A stretch of DNA of 64,000 bases. It comes from Kocuria rosea subsp. polaris. Its GTDB lineage: Bacteria > Actinomycetota > Actinomycetes > Actinomycetales > Micrococcaceae. Below the pieces are notes generated by a model, which ran no database searches, had not been told where the DNA came from, and saw only the letters and a program-made list of their open reading frames with translations. The position numbers and the translations under genes are program-made. The stretch spans positions 1 to 64,000 of the forward strand of contig MLDA01000009.1 of the NCBI GenBank assembly GCA_023896275.1, given 5' to 3'. Below, piece after piece: positions 17,516 to 26,133 of this stretch (positions within the stretch are counted from its first letter, which is position 1; the number at the start of each line of letters is the position of its first letter).

Positions 17516-17868
17516 CCGACCCTCCGTCCGACACCGCGGCCGTCGGCCGCACCGTCAATGACGACGCCGGTCACGCGGACGTCGACCCGGCTCACCTGCG
17601 ACCCCGTCACGTGCACAAACCGTTGCCGGACAGCGTCGCGCACGTTCACCGCGCGGTCCCACACACTCATGCCCGGAGTCGACGCCGGCGGCGTCAGCGG
17701 CAGGGGCAGGCTCAGTGCGATGGACAGGTCGCCGTAGTCGTCGTCGAGGTCCACGTGGATGCGGGCCGCCGGAACGGCAAAAAGTTCAGCGGCGATGACC
17801 CGGGCGGCACTCGCGAGCGCCTGCGTGGTGACGCGTGTGTGTCCGGGCAGCTGGGCGGGGGCTGTCAC
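17512..17868 (-). CDS. Asp23/Gls24-like protein (second copy)
   Basis: A 118-aa soluble protein. The segment HTRVTTQALASAARVIAAEL then VPAARIHVDLDDDYGDLSIALSLPL, with a later RDAVRQRFVHVTG helix, matches the Asp23 fold of an initial helix and paired strands. The start is a GTG at 17868 overlapping the stop of the preceding small gene (GTGA). Its stop overlaps the DUF6286 gene by 4 bp. The protein is shorter and more divergent than the first Asp23 copy; it may form mixed filaments with it. Confidence 0.7.
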   Translation of the reverse strand: MTAPAQLPGHTRVTTQALASAARVIAAELFAVPAARIHVDLDDDYGDLSIALSLPLPLTPPASTPGMSVWDRAVNVRDAVRQRFVHVTGSQVSRVDVRVTGVVIDGAADGRGVGRRVG

Positions 17869-18071
17869 GAGGACGACCGCCGTCCCGTCAGCAGGTCCCA
17901 GAATTTGCGGGCGTCGATGCGCCCGTCGGCCAGGCGGCCGATGACCAGCCCGATCGCCAGGAAGACGCCCATGAGCATGAACCCGGCGGCACCGTGCTCC
18001 AAGGCAGCCCAGCCGAGGGCCGCCGCGATCAGCAGGCACAGGGCGACAGGGGAAAGTTGCATGTAGTTCAC
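17865..18071 (-). CDS. Small two-helix membrane protein, DUF2273-like
   Basis: A 68-aa membrane protein with two helices (about 9-27 and 29-47) separated by a turn (EHGAAG), then IGRLADGRIDARKF and a basic tail. Small proteins of this shape, related to DUF2273, accompany Asp23 genes in many Gram-positive genomes. The start is a GTG at 18071 with GGAGAACGCGC upstream, and it overlaps the end of the Asp23 gene by 4 bp. Overlaps on both sides imply one coupled operon. Confidence 0.75.
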   Translation of the reverse strand: MNYMQLSPVALCLLIAAALGWAALEHGAAGFMLMGVFLAIGLVIGRLADGRIDARKFWDLLTGRRSSS

Positions 18072-18598
18072 GCGCGTTCTCCATCCGGTGTAATCGGTTC
18101 CGCCGGTCGCGGAGTGGTCGGGAGGGCCCCGGTCGCCGGGCCCGGCGCGCTGTCGGCGGCGACGTGAACGTCGCCGATCTCGATGTTGACCTCGATGACG
18201 CGCAGGCCGGTGAGCTCCTCCACCGAGCGGAACACGGCGGCGCGCACATCGTCGGCGATCGCGTGCAGCGGCCGGCCGTACTCGGCGACGAGGGTGAGGT
18301 CGACGGCGACCTCCTCGCGGCCCACTTCCGCGCTCACCCCGACGGTGGACTCGCTGTTGCCACCGGAGACGCGCCCGCGCAGCGCCCCGAGCGCACGGCC
18401 GGCCCCGGTGCCGAGCGAGTGCACGCCCTCGACCGACCGGGCCGCCGCGGCGGCGACCCGGGCGACGGCGGCCTCGGAGACCTGCGTGGCGCCACCGATC
18501 TGCGGCGCCTGGGCAGGCGGCGACGGGACAGCCGGCCCTGCTGGGGGCACACCGTCCCCCGGGCCGGGCGCCTGGGGCGGATGCTGGTCGGAGTCCAT
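18068..18598 (-). CDS. Asp23/Gls24 family envelope stress protein
   Basis: A 176-aa cytoplasmic protein, first gene of the envelope operon. A Pro/Ala-rich N-terminus (about residues 1-33) precedes the Asp23 domain: ATQVSEAAVARVAAAAARSV, a middle with VHSLGTGAGRALG, strand EEVAVDLTLVAEYGRPLHAI, helix DDVRAAVFRSVEELTGL and final strand VIEVNIEIGDVHV. Asp23 coats the inner membrane face through AmaP and reacts to cell-wall stress. I start at the ATG at 18598 because AAAGG lies 9 bp upstream; the ATG at 18607 has no room for a ribosome site. Confidence 0.9.
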   Translation of the reverse strand: MDSDQHPPQAPGPGDGVPPAGPAVPSPPAQAPQIGGATQVSEAAVARVAAAAARSVEGVHSLGTGAGRALGALRGRVSGGNSESTVGVSAEVGREEVAVDLTLVAEYGRPLHAIADDVRAAVFRSVEELTGLRVIEVNIEIGDVHVAADSAPGPATGALPTTPRPAEPITPDGERA

Positions 18599-18665
18599 TG
18601 CTGCCATGCCTTTCGAAACATGCTGCGTCTCACCTCACGTGCGACGCTCTCAGCCTACCGCCGCG

Positions 18666-20726
18666 TCACGGCCGTTGCACCAGTACCGCCACCTCCCGCG
18701 GGGCGAGCGTGCCGCGAGCCCCGGGCGCGCCCGCGCCGCCGAGGACCTCGCCGTCGATTCCCTGCAGCGGCAGCTGGTCGTCGGTGCGGTTGATCAGGAA
18801 GGCGAAGTCGGCCTCCGGGCCGCGCCGAACGGTCATCTCGACGCGCCCGCGCAGCGGTTCCGGCAGCTCGGAAACGACGCCGGCCGCATCAAGCAGCGCC
18901 CTGAGGCCCCCCGCCCGCGCCCGGGCTTCCAGGCGAGTGGCGATGTAGCTGGCCGAACCGGCGTGTCCGCCGTGGGACCGGCGGGCCACGGCCGGCAATC
19001 CGGCGAGCTCGTCGTCGTCCTCGAATCGCGCGAGGACCTGCACACCCTCACCCGTGACGTCGACGATTTCACTCCACAGGTCGCCGGCGCCGGAGACATC
19101 CACCGCCGCGCCGTCGACACCGCCGATCGCCACCGTCTCCCCCGCGTGCAGCGGCCGGAACTCCTCCACCCGGATGCCGAGCAGATCCCGCAGCGCGCCC
19201 GGGTAGCCGCCGAGCCGGACCCTGTCGTTCTCGTCGACGATGCCCGAAAAGTACGTGGTGACCAGGTGGCCGCCGCCGGCGACGTACGCCGCGAGCGTCT
19301 CGGCCAGCGCGTCCGGAACGCTGTAGAGCACGGGCGCGATGACGACGTCGTACCCGCCTATTTCCTGCCCGGCGTGCACAACGTCGGCGCGCACACCCGC
19401 ATCGACGAGCGCGAGCCACCAGGCGAACGCCTCCTCGCGGTAGCGCAGTCGGTCGGTGGGATGGGAATCGAGCTCGCTGGCGCGCCACGAGGTCCAGTCG
19501 GCGAGGATCGCGACCCGGGCCGGCGCGCGCCGGCTGCCGGCCACCGCGGACAGCTCGCCGAGGCGAGAGCCGAGGGCGACGACGTCGCGGAACAGGCGGC
19601 TGTCCTCACCGGCGTGCGGCACCATGGCCGAGTGATACTTCTCGGCGCCGGCGGCGGACTGGCGCCACTGGAAATAGCAGACGGCGTCCGCGCCGTGCGC
19701 GACGTGCGCCAGCGAGTCCCGCGCCAGCTCGCCCGGGCGTTTGGGGCGGTTCACGGGCTGCCAGTTCACGGCGCTCGTCGCGTTCTCCATGAGGAACCAT
19801 GGTTCTCCGGCGGCGAGCCCGGAGACCCAGGCTGCGGAGAAGGACAGCTCGTCGCGGGAGGCGGCCACGGGCTGGCGGTAGTGGTCGTTGGAGACGAAGT
19901 CGACCTCGCCGGCGAACGCGGCGTAGTCCGCGAAGTTGGTCTCCCCCATGACCATGAAGTTGGTCGTGACGGGCACGTCGGGGGTGAAACGGCGCAGGAC
20001 GTCGCGCTCGGCGACGAAGTGCGCACGCAGTGCGTCGGAGCTGAAACGGGCGAAGTCCAGCTGCTGGGTCGGGTTCGGATAGGACGCGGCCTCCCGCGGC
20101 GGCAGCACGTGTTCGAAATCGCTGTAGCGCTGGGACCAGAAGTCCGTGCCCCACGCGTGATTGAGGGCGTCGACGTTTCCGTAGCGGTTCCGCAACCAGT
20201 GGCGGAAGGCGGACGCGGCGTCGTCGGAGTAGTCGTAGGCGTTGTGGCAGCCCAGCTCGTTGTTCACGTGCCAGGCGACGAGCGCGGGGTGGTCGGCGTA
20301 GCGGCGGGCGATCGCCTCGACGAGCTCGAGCGCGTAGCGGCGGAACACGGGTGAGGTGGGCCGCCAGTGCTGGCGCCCGCCCTGCCAGAGGGTTCGGCCC
20401 TCGGCCGTGACGGGCAGGATCTCCGGGTGTTTCATGGCCAGCCACGGGGGCGGAGATGCGGTAGCGGTCGCCAGGTCAACGCCGATTTCGTTGGCGTGCA
20501 GCAGGCCCATGATCTCGTCGAGCCATTCGAAGTCCCAAGTGCCGTCGGCGGGTTGGATGCGGGCCCAGGAGAAGATCGCCAGGGACACGACGTCGACGTT
20601 GGCCTCCTTCATGAGGCGCACGTCTTCGCGCCAGATCTCGCGCGGCCACTGCTCGGGGTTGTAGTCGGCCCCGAAGGACAGGCGGTCGGGGGCGCCTGCC
20701 GGGCGGCGCAGCCAGCGGTGGGTCAT
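18666..20726 (-). CDS. GH42 beta-galactosidase
   Basis: A 686-aa family 42 glycosidase. The N-terminal barrel opens with GADYNPEQWPREIWREDVRL; the acid/base is Glu157 in HVNNELGCHN and the nucleophile is Glu314 in FLMENATSAVNWQ. A trimerisation-like domain follows (about 395-600) and a short C-terminal beta domain. There is no signal peptide, so it cleaves imported beta-galactosides. It is the last gene of an operon with two permeases and a binding protein (20825-24042), 98 bp downstream with a strong hairpin in the gap. The divergent LacI gene is the likely regulator. Confidence 0.95.
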   Translation of the reverse strand: MTHRWLRRPAGAPDRLSFGADYNPEQWPREIWREDVRLMKEANVDVVSLAIFSWARIQPADGTWDFEWLDEIMGLLHANEIGVDLATATASPPPWLAMKHPEILPVTAEGRTLWQGGRQHWRPTSPVFRRYALELVEAIARRYADHPALVAWHVNNELGCHNAYDYSDDAASAFRHWLRNRYGNVDALNHAWGTDFWSQRYSDFEHVLPPREAASYPNPTQQLDFARFSSDALRAHFVAERDVLRRFTPDVPVTTNFMVMGETNFADYAAFAGEVDFVSNDHYRQPVAASRDELSFSAAWVSGLAAGEPWFLMENATSAVNWQPVNRPKRPGELARDSLAHVAHGADAVCYFQWRQSAAGAEKYHSAMVPHAGEDSRLFRDVVALGSRLGELSAVAGSRRAPARVAILADWTSWRASELDSHPTDRLRYREEAFAWWLALVDAGVRADVVHAGQEIGGYDVVIAPVLYSVPDALAETLAAYVAGGGHLVTTYFSGIVDENDRVRLGGYPGALRDLLGIRVEEFRPLHAGETVAIGGVDGAAVDVSGAGDLWSEIVDVTGEGVQVLARFEDDDELAGLPAVARRSHGGHAGSASYIATRLEARARAGGLRALLDAAGVVSELPEPLRGRVEMTVRRGPEADFAFLINRTDDQLPLQGIDGEVLGGAGAPGARGTLAPREVAVLVQRP

Positions 20727-20776
20727 GGATTGATCTCCTCATGATGGGGCCCGGTTCGACGCCGGGCGCAGGGGGG

Positions 20777-20815
20777 CGCGGATCGTCCCCTGGTTGTCAC
20801 TGGGGACGATCCGCG
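20777..20815 (-). terminator. Strong intergenic hairpin between binding-protein and beta-galactosidase genes
   Basis: A 14-bp perfect stem, CGCGGATCGTCCCC (20777-20790) with its complement at 20802-20815, and an 11-nt loop. There is no U-run. In binding-protein operons such hairpins usually give partial termination or protect the upstream message, raising the binding protein over the downstream enzyme. Confidence 0.65.
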
Positions 20816-20824
20816 GAGAGTGCG

Positions 20825-22135
20825 TTATTCGATCGTGAAGCCCTGGTCCTCGCCGTAGGCCCGGAGGGTGTCCTGCCAGCGGGCAAGCCCCTCCTCGAGC
20901 GTGGTGTCGCTGACGAAGGCCTGACCGACGGAATCGTTGAAAACGGTGTTCGCGTAGACCTGGTAGGGCAGGTAGTTCCAGCCGTCGACGACGGCCGCGG
21001 ACGACTCCGAGAGGACCTGGTTGATCTGCTGTCCGCCGAAGTACTCGTATTCGCGCTCCAGGAACTGCGGGGCCTCGAGGTCGGCCGTCGTCGCCGGGAA
21101 GACGCCGTCCTCGACGCGCAGGTCCTTGCCGCCGCCGACGGCGGCGAACTCCAGGAAGTCGTAGGCGAGGGCCTGCTGGTCGCTGTCGGACATGACCGAC
21201 ATGCCGCTTCCGCCCTGCTCGGCGGTGGCGAAGCCGGCGTCGTCCCACTGGGGCATCGGCGCGACCCGCCAGTCGCCGGCGGCGTCCGGGACGCCGCCCT
21301 CGAGGTTCCCGGGCATCCAAGCGCCAATCACCAGGGACGCGATGGTGCCGTCGCCGAGCCCCTGGTACCACTCGTCGCTCCACGAGCTGATCGGCGCGAG
21401 CAGTTCCTCGTCGATCATCGGCTGCCACACCTCGGCGAACTTCTGCGAACCCTCGTCGCCGAAGTCGATGCCGATGCTGGTGCCGTCCACCGTGAACGGA
21501 TGGCCCCCGGCCTGCCACATGATGGAGGTCGTCAGGCCGGCGTCGCCGGTGTCGTTGGTGAGGTAGACGTCGGGGTCGGCTGCCTGCAATTCGCGCGCAG
21601 CCTCGAGGTAGTCATCCCAGGTCGCGGGTACCTCGATGCCGTGCTCGTCGAACACGGCCTGGTTGTAGAACAGCGCCATGGGACCGGAATCGAGCGGGAG
21701 CCCGTAAACGGCGTCGTCCGAGCTGACACCGGCCCACGGCCCGGGGGCGAACTCGTCGGCGAGTTCCCCGGCGTCGAACTCCGTCAGGTCGGCCAGGGCC
21801 TCACCGAGGATGAACTGGGTGGTCGCCTGATACTCCACCTGGGCGAGGTCGGGCCCGCCGCTGCCGGCGCTGGCCGCGTTCTGCAGCGCGGTGTAGTGGT
21901 CGTTGCCCGTGCCGACGTTGACGACGTCCACCGTGACCTCGGGGTTGGCGTCCTCATAGGCCTCGGCGACGTATTCGATGGTGGGGTCCCACGCCCAGAC
22001 GGTGAGCTCGCCCCCTTCGGCGGCCGCTTCGTCTGGATCAGCACCGCCCGAACAGGCGGACAGGGCGAGGGTTGCGGCGGCGGCGACGGACAGGCCGGCG
22101 GCCCAGCGACGGCGGTTGCTGCGGGTGTGGGTCAT
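20825..22135 (-). CDS. Sugar ABC transporter substrate-binding lipoprotein
   Basis: A 436-aa secreted lipoprotein. The signal peptide has a basic start (RSNRRRW), a hydrophobic core and lipobox LSAC with Cys28, followed by an acidic Gly/Ala linker. The mature part begins LTVWAWDPTIEYVAEAYEDA, typical of cluster B/MalE-like sugar-binding proteins, and ends with a TLRAYGEDQGF helix. It lies downstream of both permeases and upstream of the GH42 gene, so the ligand is probably a galactoside oligosaccharide (inference). Confidence 0.93.
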   Translation of the reverse strand: MTHTRSNRRRWAAGLSVAAAATLALSACSGGADPDEAAAEGGELTVWAWDPTIEYVAEAYEDANPEVTVDVVNVGTGNDHYTALQNAASAGSGGPDLAQVEYQATTQFILGEALADLTEFDAGELADEFAPGPWAGVSSDDAVYGLPLDSGPMALFYNQAVFDEHGIEVPATWDDYLEAARELQAADPDVYLTNDTGDAGLTTSIMWQAGGHPFTVDGTSIGIDFGDEGSQKFAEVWQPMIDEELLAPISSWSDEWYQGLGDGTIASLVIGAWMPGNLEGGVPDAAGDWRVAPMPQWDDAGFATAEQGGSGMSVMSDSDQQALAYDFLEFAAVGGGKDLRVEDGVFPATTADLEAPQFLEREYEYFGGQQINQVLSESSAAVVDGWNYLPYQVYANTVFNDSVGQAFVSDTTLEEGLARWQDTLRAYGEDQGFTIE

Positions 22136-22180
22136 GGTGTTCTCTCCTCGTTGAAAGGGTGGGTTCCGTGGTGAGTCGTC

Positions 22181-23086
22181 TTATTCCTTGACGCCGCCAG
22201 CGGCCAGACCGGACTGCCAGAAACGCTGCAGGAACAGGAAAGCGATGACGAGCGGGATGATCGTCAGCAGGGATCCGGTCAGGACCAGGTCGAAGATGGC
22301 CTCGCCGCCGGCCGTGCCCGCCTGCGAGTTCCACTGGTTCAGCCCCAGCGTGAGCGGGTACCAGTCCGGATCGCGCAGCATGATCAGCGGCAGGAAGTAG
22401 TTGTTCCAGGTGGCGACCATCGTGAACAGCAGGACAGTCACGGTGCCGGGGGCCAGTAGCGGCAAACAGACCTGCCAGAAGGTCCGGAACTCGCTGGCCC
22501 CGTCGATCCGTGCCGCCTCCATGAGGTCCCCGGGGATGGCCTGGCTCGCGAACGTCCACATGAGGTACAGGCCGAACGGCGAGATCAGCGACGGGATGAT
22601 CACGGACCACGGCGTATCTGTCAGCTCCATGGCGCTGAACATCCAGAACGTCGGAACCGCCAGGGCCGTTCCGGGCACCGCAACGGCCCCGATCACGACG
22701 GCGAAGACCGCCTTCTTGCCGGGGAAGTCGAACTTGGCGAGCGCGTAGCCGCCGAGCACCGCCAGCAGGGTCGCCCCGCCCGCTCCGGCGACAACGTACA
22801 GCACGGTGTTCCCGAGCCAGCGGACGAAGATGCCGTCGTCGTAGGTCAGGGCGCGGCCGATGTTGTCGAACAGGGAGAACTCTCCGCCGAACCACAGCCC
22901 GAAGGTCGAGAAAAGGTCTCGCTGGGTCTTGGTCGAGTTGATCAGCAGCCAGAACAGTGGAACAAGCGAATACAGCAGGACGACACCCGTCAGGACCGTC
23001 AGCAGCGGGCTGCGGCGGGGGTTCGACGGTGTGGAGAGCCGGCTGCGCCGGGGCGCGGGGACGCGGAGGGTCGGTGTCGCGACCAT
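22181..23086 (-). CDS. Sugar ABC transporter permease, MalG-like
   Basis: A 301-aa inner-membrane permease with six helices. The ATPase-contact EAA loop is EAARIDGASEFRTFWQ (about residues 191-206), and the segment before it (PSLISPFGLYLMWTF) is typical of MalG. The cytoplasmic N-terminus is basic. I start at the ATG at 23086, 2 bp after the upstream permease's stop. No ATPase gene is present in this operon, so it must use an ATPase encoded elsewhere, probably an MsiK-type shared one. Confidence 0.92.
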   Translation of the reverse strand: MVATPTLRVPAPRRSRLSTPSNPRRSPLLTVLTGVVLLYSLVPLFWLLINSTKTQRDLFSTFGLWFGGEFSLFDNIGRALTYDDGIFVRWLGNTVLYVVAGAGGATLLAVLGGYALAKFDFPGKKAVFAVVIGAVAVPGTALAVPTFWMFSAMELTDTPWSVIIPSLISPFGLYLMWTFASQAIPGDLMEAARIDGASEFRTFWQVCLPLLAPGTVTVLLFTMVATWNNYFLPLIMLRDPDWYPLTLGLNQWNSQAGTAGGEAIFDLVLTGSLLTIIPLVIAFLFLQRFWQSGLAAGGVKE

Positions 23087-23088
23087 GA

Positions 23089-24042
23089 TCAGGCCTCCTT
23101 GTTCATGCCGCGCAGCTGGACCACGTAGGCGACGATCATCGTCACGACGCCCATGATGATCGCGATCGTGGCCGAGTAGTTCTGCTGCTGCCCCGCGAAG
23201 GACAGCGAATAGGCGTAGAGATTGGGAGTGAACGACGACGAGATCGCGTTCGGAGCCAGGGACTGCAGGATGGCCGGCTCGTTGAACAGCTGGAAGCTGC
23301 CGATGATGGAGAAGATCGTCGCCACGACCAGGGCGCCGCGGATCGCGGGGATCTTGATCGCCGCGACGACCCGCCACTGGCCGGCACCGTCGATGGCCGC
23401 CGCCTCGTACAGCGAGGCCGGCACGACCCGCAGAGCCGCGTAGAAAATCAGCATGTTGTAGCCGACGAATTCCCACGTGACGATGTTGCCGATCGACAGC
23501 ATGATGAGGTCAGGACTCAGCAGGTTCGGCAGGTTCCACCCGAAGAAGTCGTTCAGGTTTCCCACGAGCCCGAAGCGGGTGCCGTACATGAATCCCCACA
23601 TCAGGCTGGCGACCACCGCCGGCACTGCGTAGGGCATGAAGATCGAGATGCGGAAGAAGTCGCGTCCGTAGAGGCGGCCGCTATCGACCGCTAGGGCCAC
23701 GAGCAGCGAGATCGCGAGCATGATCGGCACCTGGATCAGCAGGAACAGACCGACCCGGACGAGACCGGCCCAGAACGCGCCGTCGGTGAATGCGCGGAGG
23801 TAGTTGTCGAAGCCGACGAACTGTGTCCCGCCGACCATCTGCGTGTGGAACAGGCTCAGGTACAGGGAGTAGACGACCGGTGCGATGAACACTAGGACGA
23901 AGACCAGCATGAACGGGCCGAGGAAGCACCACCCGGTCCAGCGCCTTGCCAATGCCGCCGGCCGACGCGGCGTCCCCTTCCCCGTCACCGGTGAGCTAGG
24001 TATTGCAGCACTTGCTGGCGCCGGTAACGACGTGGTGCTCAT
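23089..24042 (-). CDS. Sugar ABC transporter permease, MalF-like
   Basis: A 317-aa permease with six helices and EAA loop EAAAIDGAGQWRVVAAIK. It is the first gene of the beta-galactoside importer operon (MalF-like, MalG-like, binding protein, GH42), an uncommon order since the binding protein usually comes first. The ATG at 24042 follows GAGGAGAGAACGC. Its promoter region (24043-24171) is shared with the divergent LacI gene and holds a palindromic operator. Confidence 0.92.
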   Translation of the reverse strand: MSTTSLPAPASAAIPSSPVTGKGTPRRPAALARRWTGWCFLGPFMLVFVLVFIAPVVYSLYLSLFHTQMVGGTQFVGFDNYLRAFTDGAFWAGLVRVGLFLLIQVPIMLAISLLVALAVDSGRLYGRDFFRISIFMPYAVPAVVASLMWGFMYGTRFGLVGNLNDFFGWNLPNLLSPDLIMLSIGNIVTWEFVGYNMLIFYAALRVVPASLYEAAAIDGAGQWRVVAAIKIPAIRGALVVATIFSIIGSFQLFNEPAILQSLAPNAISSSFTPNLYAYSLSFAGQQQNYSATIAIIMGVVTMIVAYVVQLRGMNKEA

Positions 24043-24099
24043 GCGTTCTCTCCTCGAATTGCTCACCGCCACCACTCGAAGGAAACGGATCAACAGCCA

Positions 24100-24117
24100 G
24101 ATGTTTACGCAAACATC
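24100..24117. promoter_or_regulatory. LacI-type operator in the divergent promoter
   Basis: GATGTTT-ACGC-AAACATC, perfect 7-bp arms around a 4-bp centre, within the 129-bp gap between the permease operon and the LacI gene. LacI-family sites are AT-rich palindromes with a central CG, as here. It is the best candidate for control of both directions. Confidence 0.65.
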
Positions 24118-24171
24118 ATACGCACGAATGTGACGTACGCAACTGTTTTGGCTCCGGGTAATCTGGGGAAC

Positions 24172-25206
24172 ATGACTTCGGGACGTTCCACCAGCCGCCT
24201 TCGACGCCACGTCTCCATGGCTGACGTGGCCCGTCACGCCGGCGTCTCGTCGCAGACGGTTTCGCGGGTCTCCAACGGATTCGAGGGCGTCTTGCCCGCG
24301 ACACGCACGGCCGTGCTCGCGGCCATGGATGAACTCGGCTATCGTCCGAACAGTGCCGCACGGGCGCTCAAGTTCGGTTCGTTCCGAACAATCGGCATCC
24401 TCACGTTCTCACTGGCACCCCTCGGCAACATGCGCACAGTGGAGGCCATCGCCACGTCAGCCGCCGAGTCCGGATACGCGGTGACTCTCATCCCGGTCGG
24501 GCCGCCGACCCACCGCGGTGTCGAAAGCGCGTTCACGCGCCTCGAGGAACTTGCCGTCGACGCGATCATCGCCATCATGGAAGTCCACCTCCTCGACCGC
24601 GCCAAGGTAGTGCTCCCGCGCGGCGTGCCGACCGTCGTCGTTGTCGATTCGGACGCGGGCGACGCCTACACGGTTGTGGACACCGACCAGGCCGACGGCG
24701 CCCGCCGGGCGACGCGGCACCTTCTGGACCTCGGGCACGAAACCGTGTGGCACCTGGCCGGACCGGACGACTCGTATGCCGCGGAGCGGCGCGCCCGGGC
24801 ATGGCAACAGACCCTGGCCGATGCCGGGTGCCCCGTCCCCCCACTCGTTCGCGGCGACTGGAGCAGCGAGTCGGGCTACACCGCGGGGCGCGAGCTTGCG
24901 CTCATCGAGGACTGCACCGCGGTTTTCTGCGCCAACGACCAGATGGCCCTCGGCCTCTACCGAGCGCTGCGGGAGGCGGGTCGCGACGTCCCCGGCGATG
25001 TCAGCGTGGTGGGCTTCGACAACACCGCCGACTCGGCGAACTACGCACCACCGCTGACGACGGTGCACCAGGACTTCGCCGAGGTGGGGCGCCGTTGCGT
25101 CGGACGCGTCCTCGAGCACCTGCGCACGGGTGAGAACCCCACGGGCACCTCCCTGGTCCCGACTCAGCTGGTCATCCGCGAAAGCACCGCTTCGCCGCGC
25201 GCCTGA
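24172..25206 (+). CDS. LacI-family transcriptional regulator
   Basis: A 344-aa repressor. The N-terminal helix-turn-helix is SMADVARHAGVSSQTVSRVS, followed by the hinge YRPNSAARALK and a periplasmic-binding-protein-like sugar domain (about 75-335) with the typical end TTVHQDFAEVG. I use the ATG at 24172, since the upstream GTG at 24130 lies too far from the helix-turn-helix. It is divergent from the beta-galactoside importer operon, which it probably represses until a galactoside binds. A strong bidirectional terminator follows. Confidence 0.93.
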   Translation: MTSGRSTSRLRRHVSMADVARHAGVSSQTVSRVSNGFEGVLPATRTAVLAAMDELGYRPNSAARALKFGSFRTIGILTFSLAPLGNMRTVEAIATSAAESGYAVTLIPVGPPTHRGVESAFTRLEELAVDAIIAIMEVHLLDRAKVVLPRGVPTVVVVDSDAGDAYTVVDTDQADGARRATRHLLDLGHETVWHLAGPDDSYAAERRARAWQQTLADAGCPVPPLVRGDWSSESGYTAGRELALIEDCTAVFCANDQMALGLYRALREAGRDVPGDVSVVGFDNTADSANYAPPLTTVHQDFAEVGRRCVGRVLEHLRTGENPTGTSLVPTQLVIRESTASPRA

Positions 25207-25220
25207 CCCCGGGCACGAGA

Positions 25221-25254
25221 AAGCCCCCGGAAGGAATCCTTCTGGGGGCTTTTC
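25221..25254. terminator. Bidirectional intrinsic terminator
   Basis: A 14-bp stem AAGCCCCCGGAAGG (25221-25234) pairing with 25238-25251 (one G-T pair) around AAT, flanked by TTTCT downstream and AGA/A upstream. It serves the LacI gene and also ends the convergent tRNA transcript. Confidence 0.85.
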
Positions 25255-25261
25255 TAGCTGG

Positions 25262-25334
25262 TGGCTCCGACCGGCGTCGATCCGGTGACCTTTCGATTTT
25301 CAGTCGAACGCTCTACCAACTGAGCTACAGAGCC
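25262..25334 (-). tRNA. tRNA-Phe (GAA)
   Basis: A 73-nt cloverleaf with acceptor GGCTCTG paired with CGGAGCC, D-arm TAGCTCAGTTGGTAGAG, anticodon GAA in GACTGAAAATC and T-arm GGATCGACGCC-type. The genomic bases after the discriminator A read CCA, so CCA is encoded here. Last in the Glu-Asp-Phe group. Confidence 0.95.
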
Positions 25335-25385
25335 TGGCATCATCACTGATGATCACCGCGATCTTCCGTTGCCGGAACATCTCAG

Positions 25386-25459
25386 CGACCCTGACGGGAC
25401 TTGAACCCGCGACCTCCGCCGTGACAGGGCGGCGCGCTAACCAACTGCGCTACAGGGCC
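25386..25459 (-). tRNA. tRNA-Asp (GTC)
   Basis: A 74-nt cloverleaf with acceptor GGCCCTG/CAGGGTC (one G-T pair), D-arm TAGCGCAGTTGGTTAGCGC, anticodon GTC in CCTGTCACGG and T-loop GTTCAAGTC. The CCA end is not encoded; the bases after discriminator G read CTG. Confidence 0.95.
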
Positions 25460-25556
25460 AGTGTTGTTTGCGAAGATGACCTCCGCTCACAAGATCTAAA
25501 CACTATCAGAGTCGATTTTGCCTGCGCAAATCGGTTCTGCGTGATCTAGATCTCAG

Positions 25557-25629
<73 letters not shown>

Positions 25630-25761
25630 CTCACATCCACCGCGCGACTTAGCCGTGCAGCGAACCAGTAAAACTATAGTGCACGCCCGCGCGCAACGCC
25701 AAACCGGTCCCCGCGGCCCGCAGGGATGCCCGCGCCCGCGACGAAAAGCTAGAGTCGACCC

Positions 25762-26133
25762 ATGCCCTACACGATGGACGACGACGCGTTCGAGGACGCC
25801 GTCACGCGAGCACTGGACGAGATTCCCGAGCGCCTGCGCGACGTCATGGATAACGTCGCCATCTTCATCGAGAACCGCTACGAGCCGGGACCGGGCGAAG
25901 ACCCTGACACCGTGCTCCTCGGACTGTACGACGGCGTCCCGCTCACCGAGCGCGGCATGGACTGGGGCGAAGTCCCCATGCCCGATCGGATCTTCATCTA
26001 CCAGGAGCCGATCCTTGCGATGTGCGATTCGGAGGAGGAGGTCGTCGACGAGGTAACGATCACGGTCGTGCACGAGGTCGCGCACCACTTCGGGATCGAC
26101 GACGAAACCCTGCACAAGCTCGGGTGGGGCTGA
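25762..26133 (+). CDS. Metallopeptidase family protein (minizincin type)
   Basis: A 123-aa cytoplasmic protein with the zinc motif HEVAH at residues 104-108 in VVHEVAHHFGIDDETL, preceded by the IPERLRDVMDNVAIFIEN and LLGLYDGVPLTERG segments typical of the short PF06262 zincin family. Such proteins are almost universal in Actinobacteria and of unknown substrate. The next gene overlaps its stop (TGATG), so the metal exporter is cotranscribed; whether the two share a role in metal balance is only a guess. Confidence 0.88.
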   Translation: MPYTMDDDAFEDAVTRALDEIPERLRDVMDNVAIFIENRYEPGPGEDPDTVLLGLYDGVPLTERGMDWGEVPMPDRIFIYQEPILAMCDSEEEVVDEVTITVVHEVAHHFGIDDETLHKLGWG

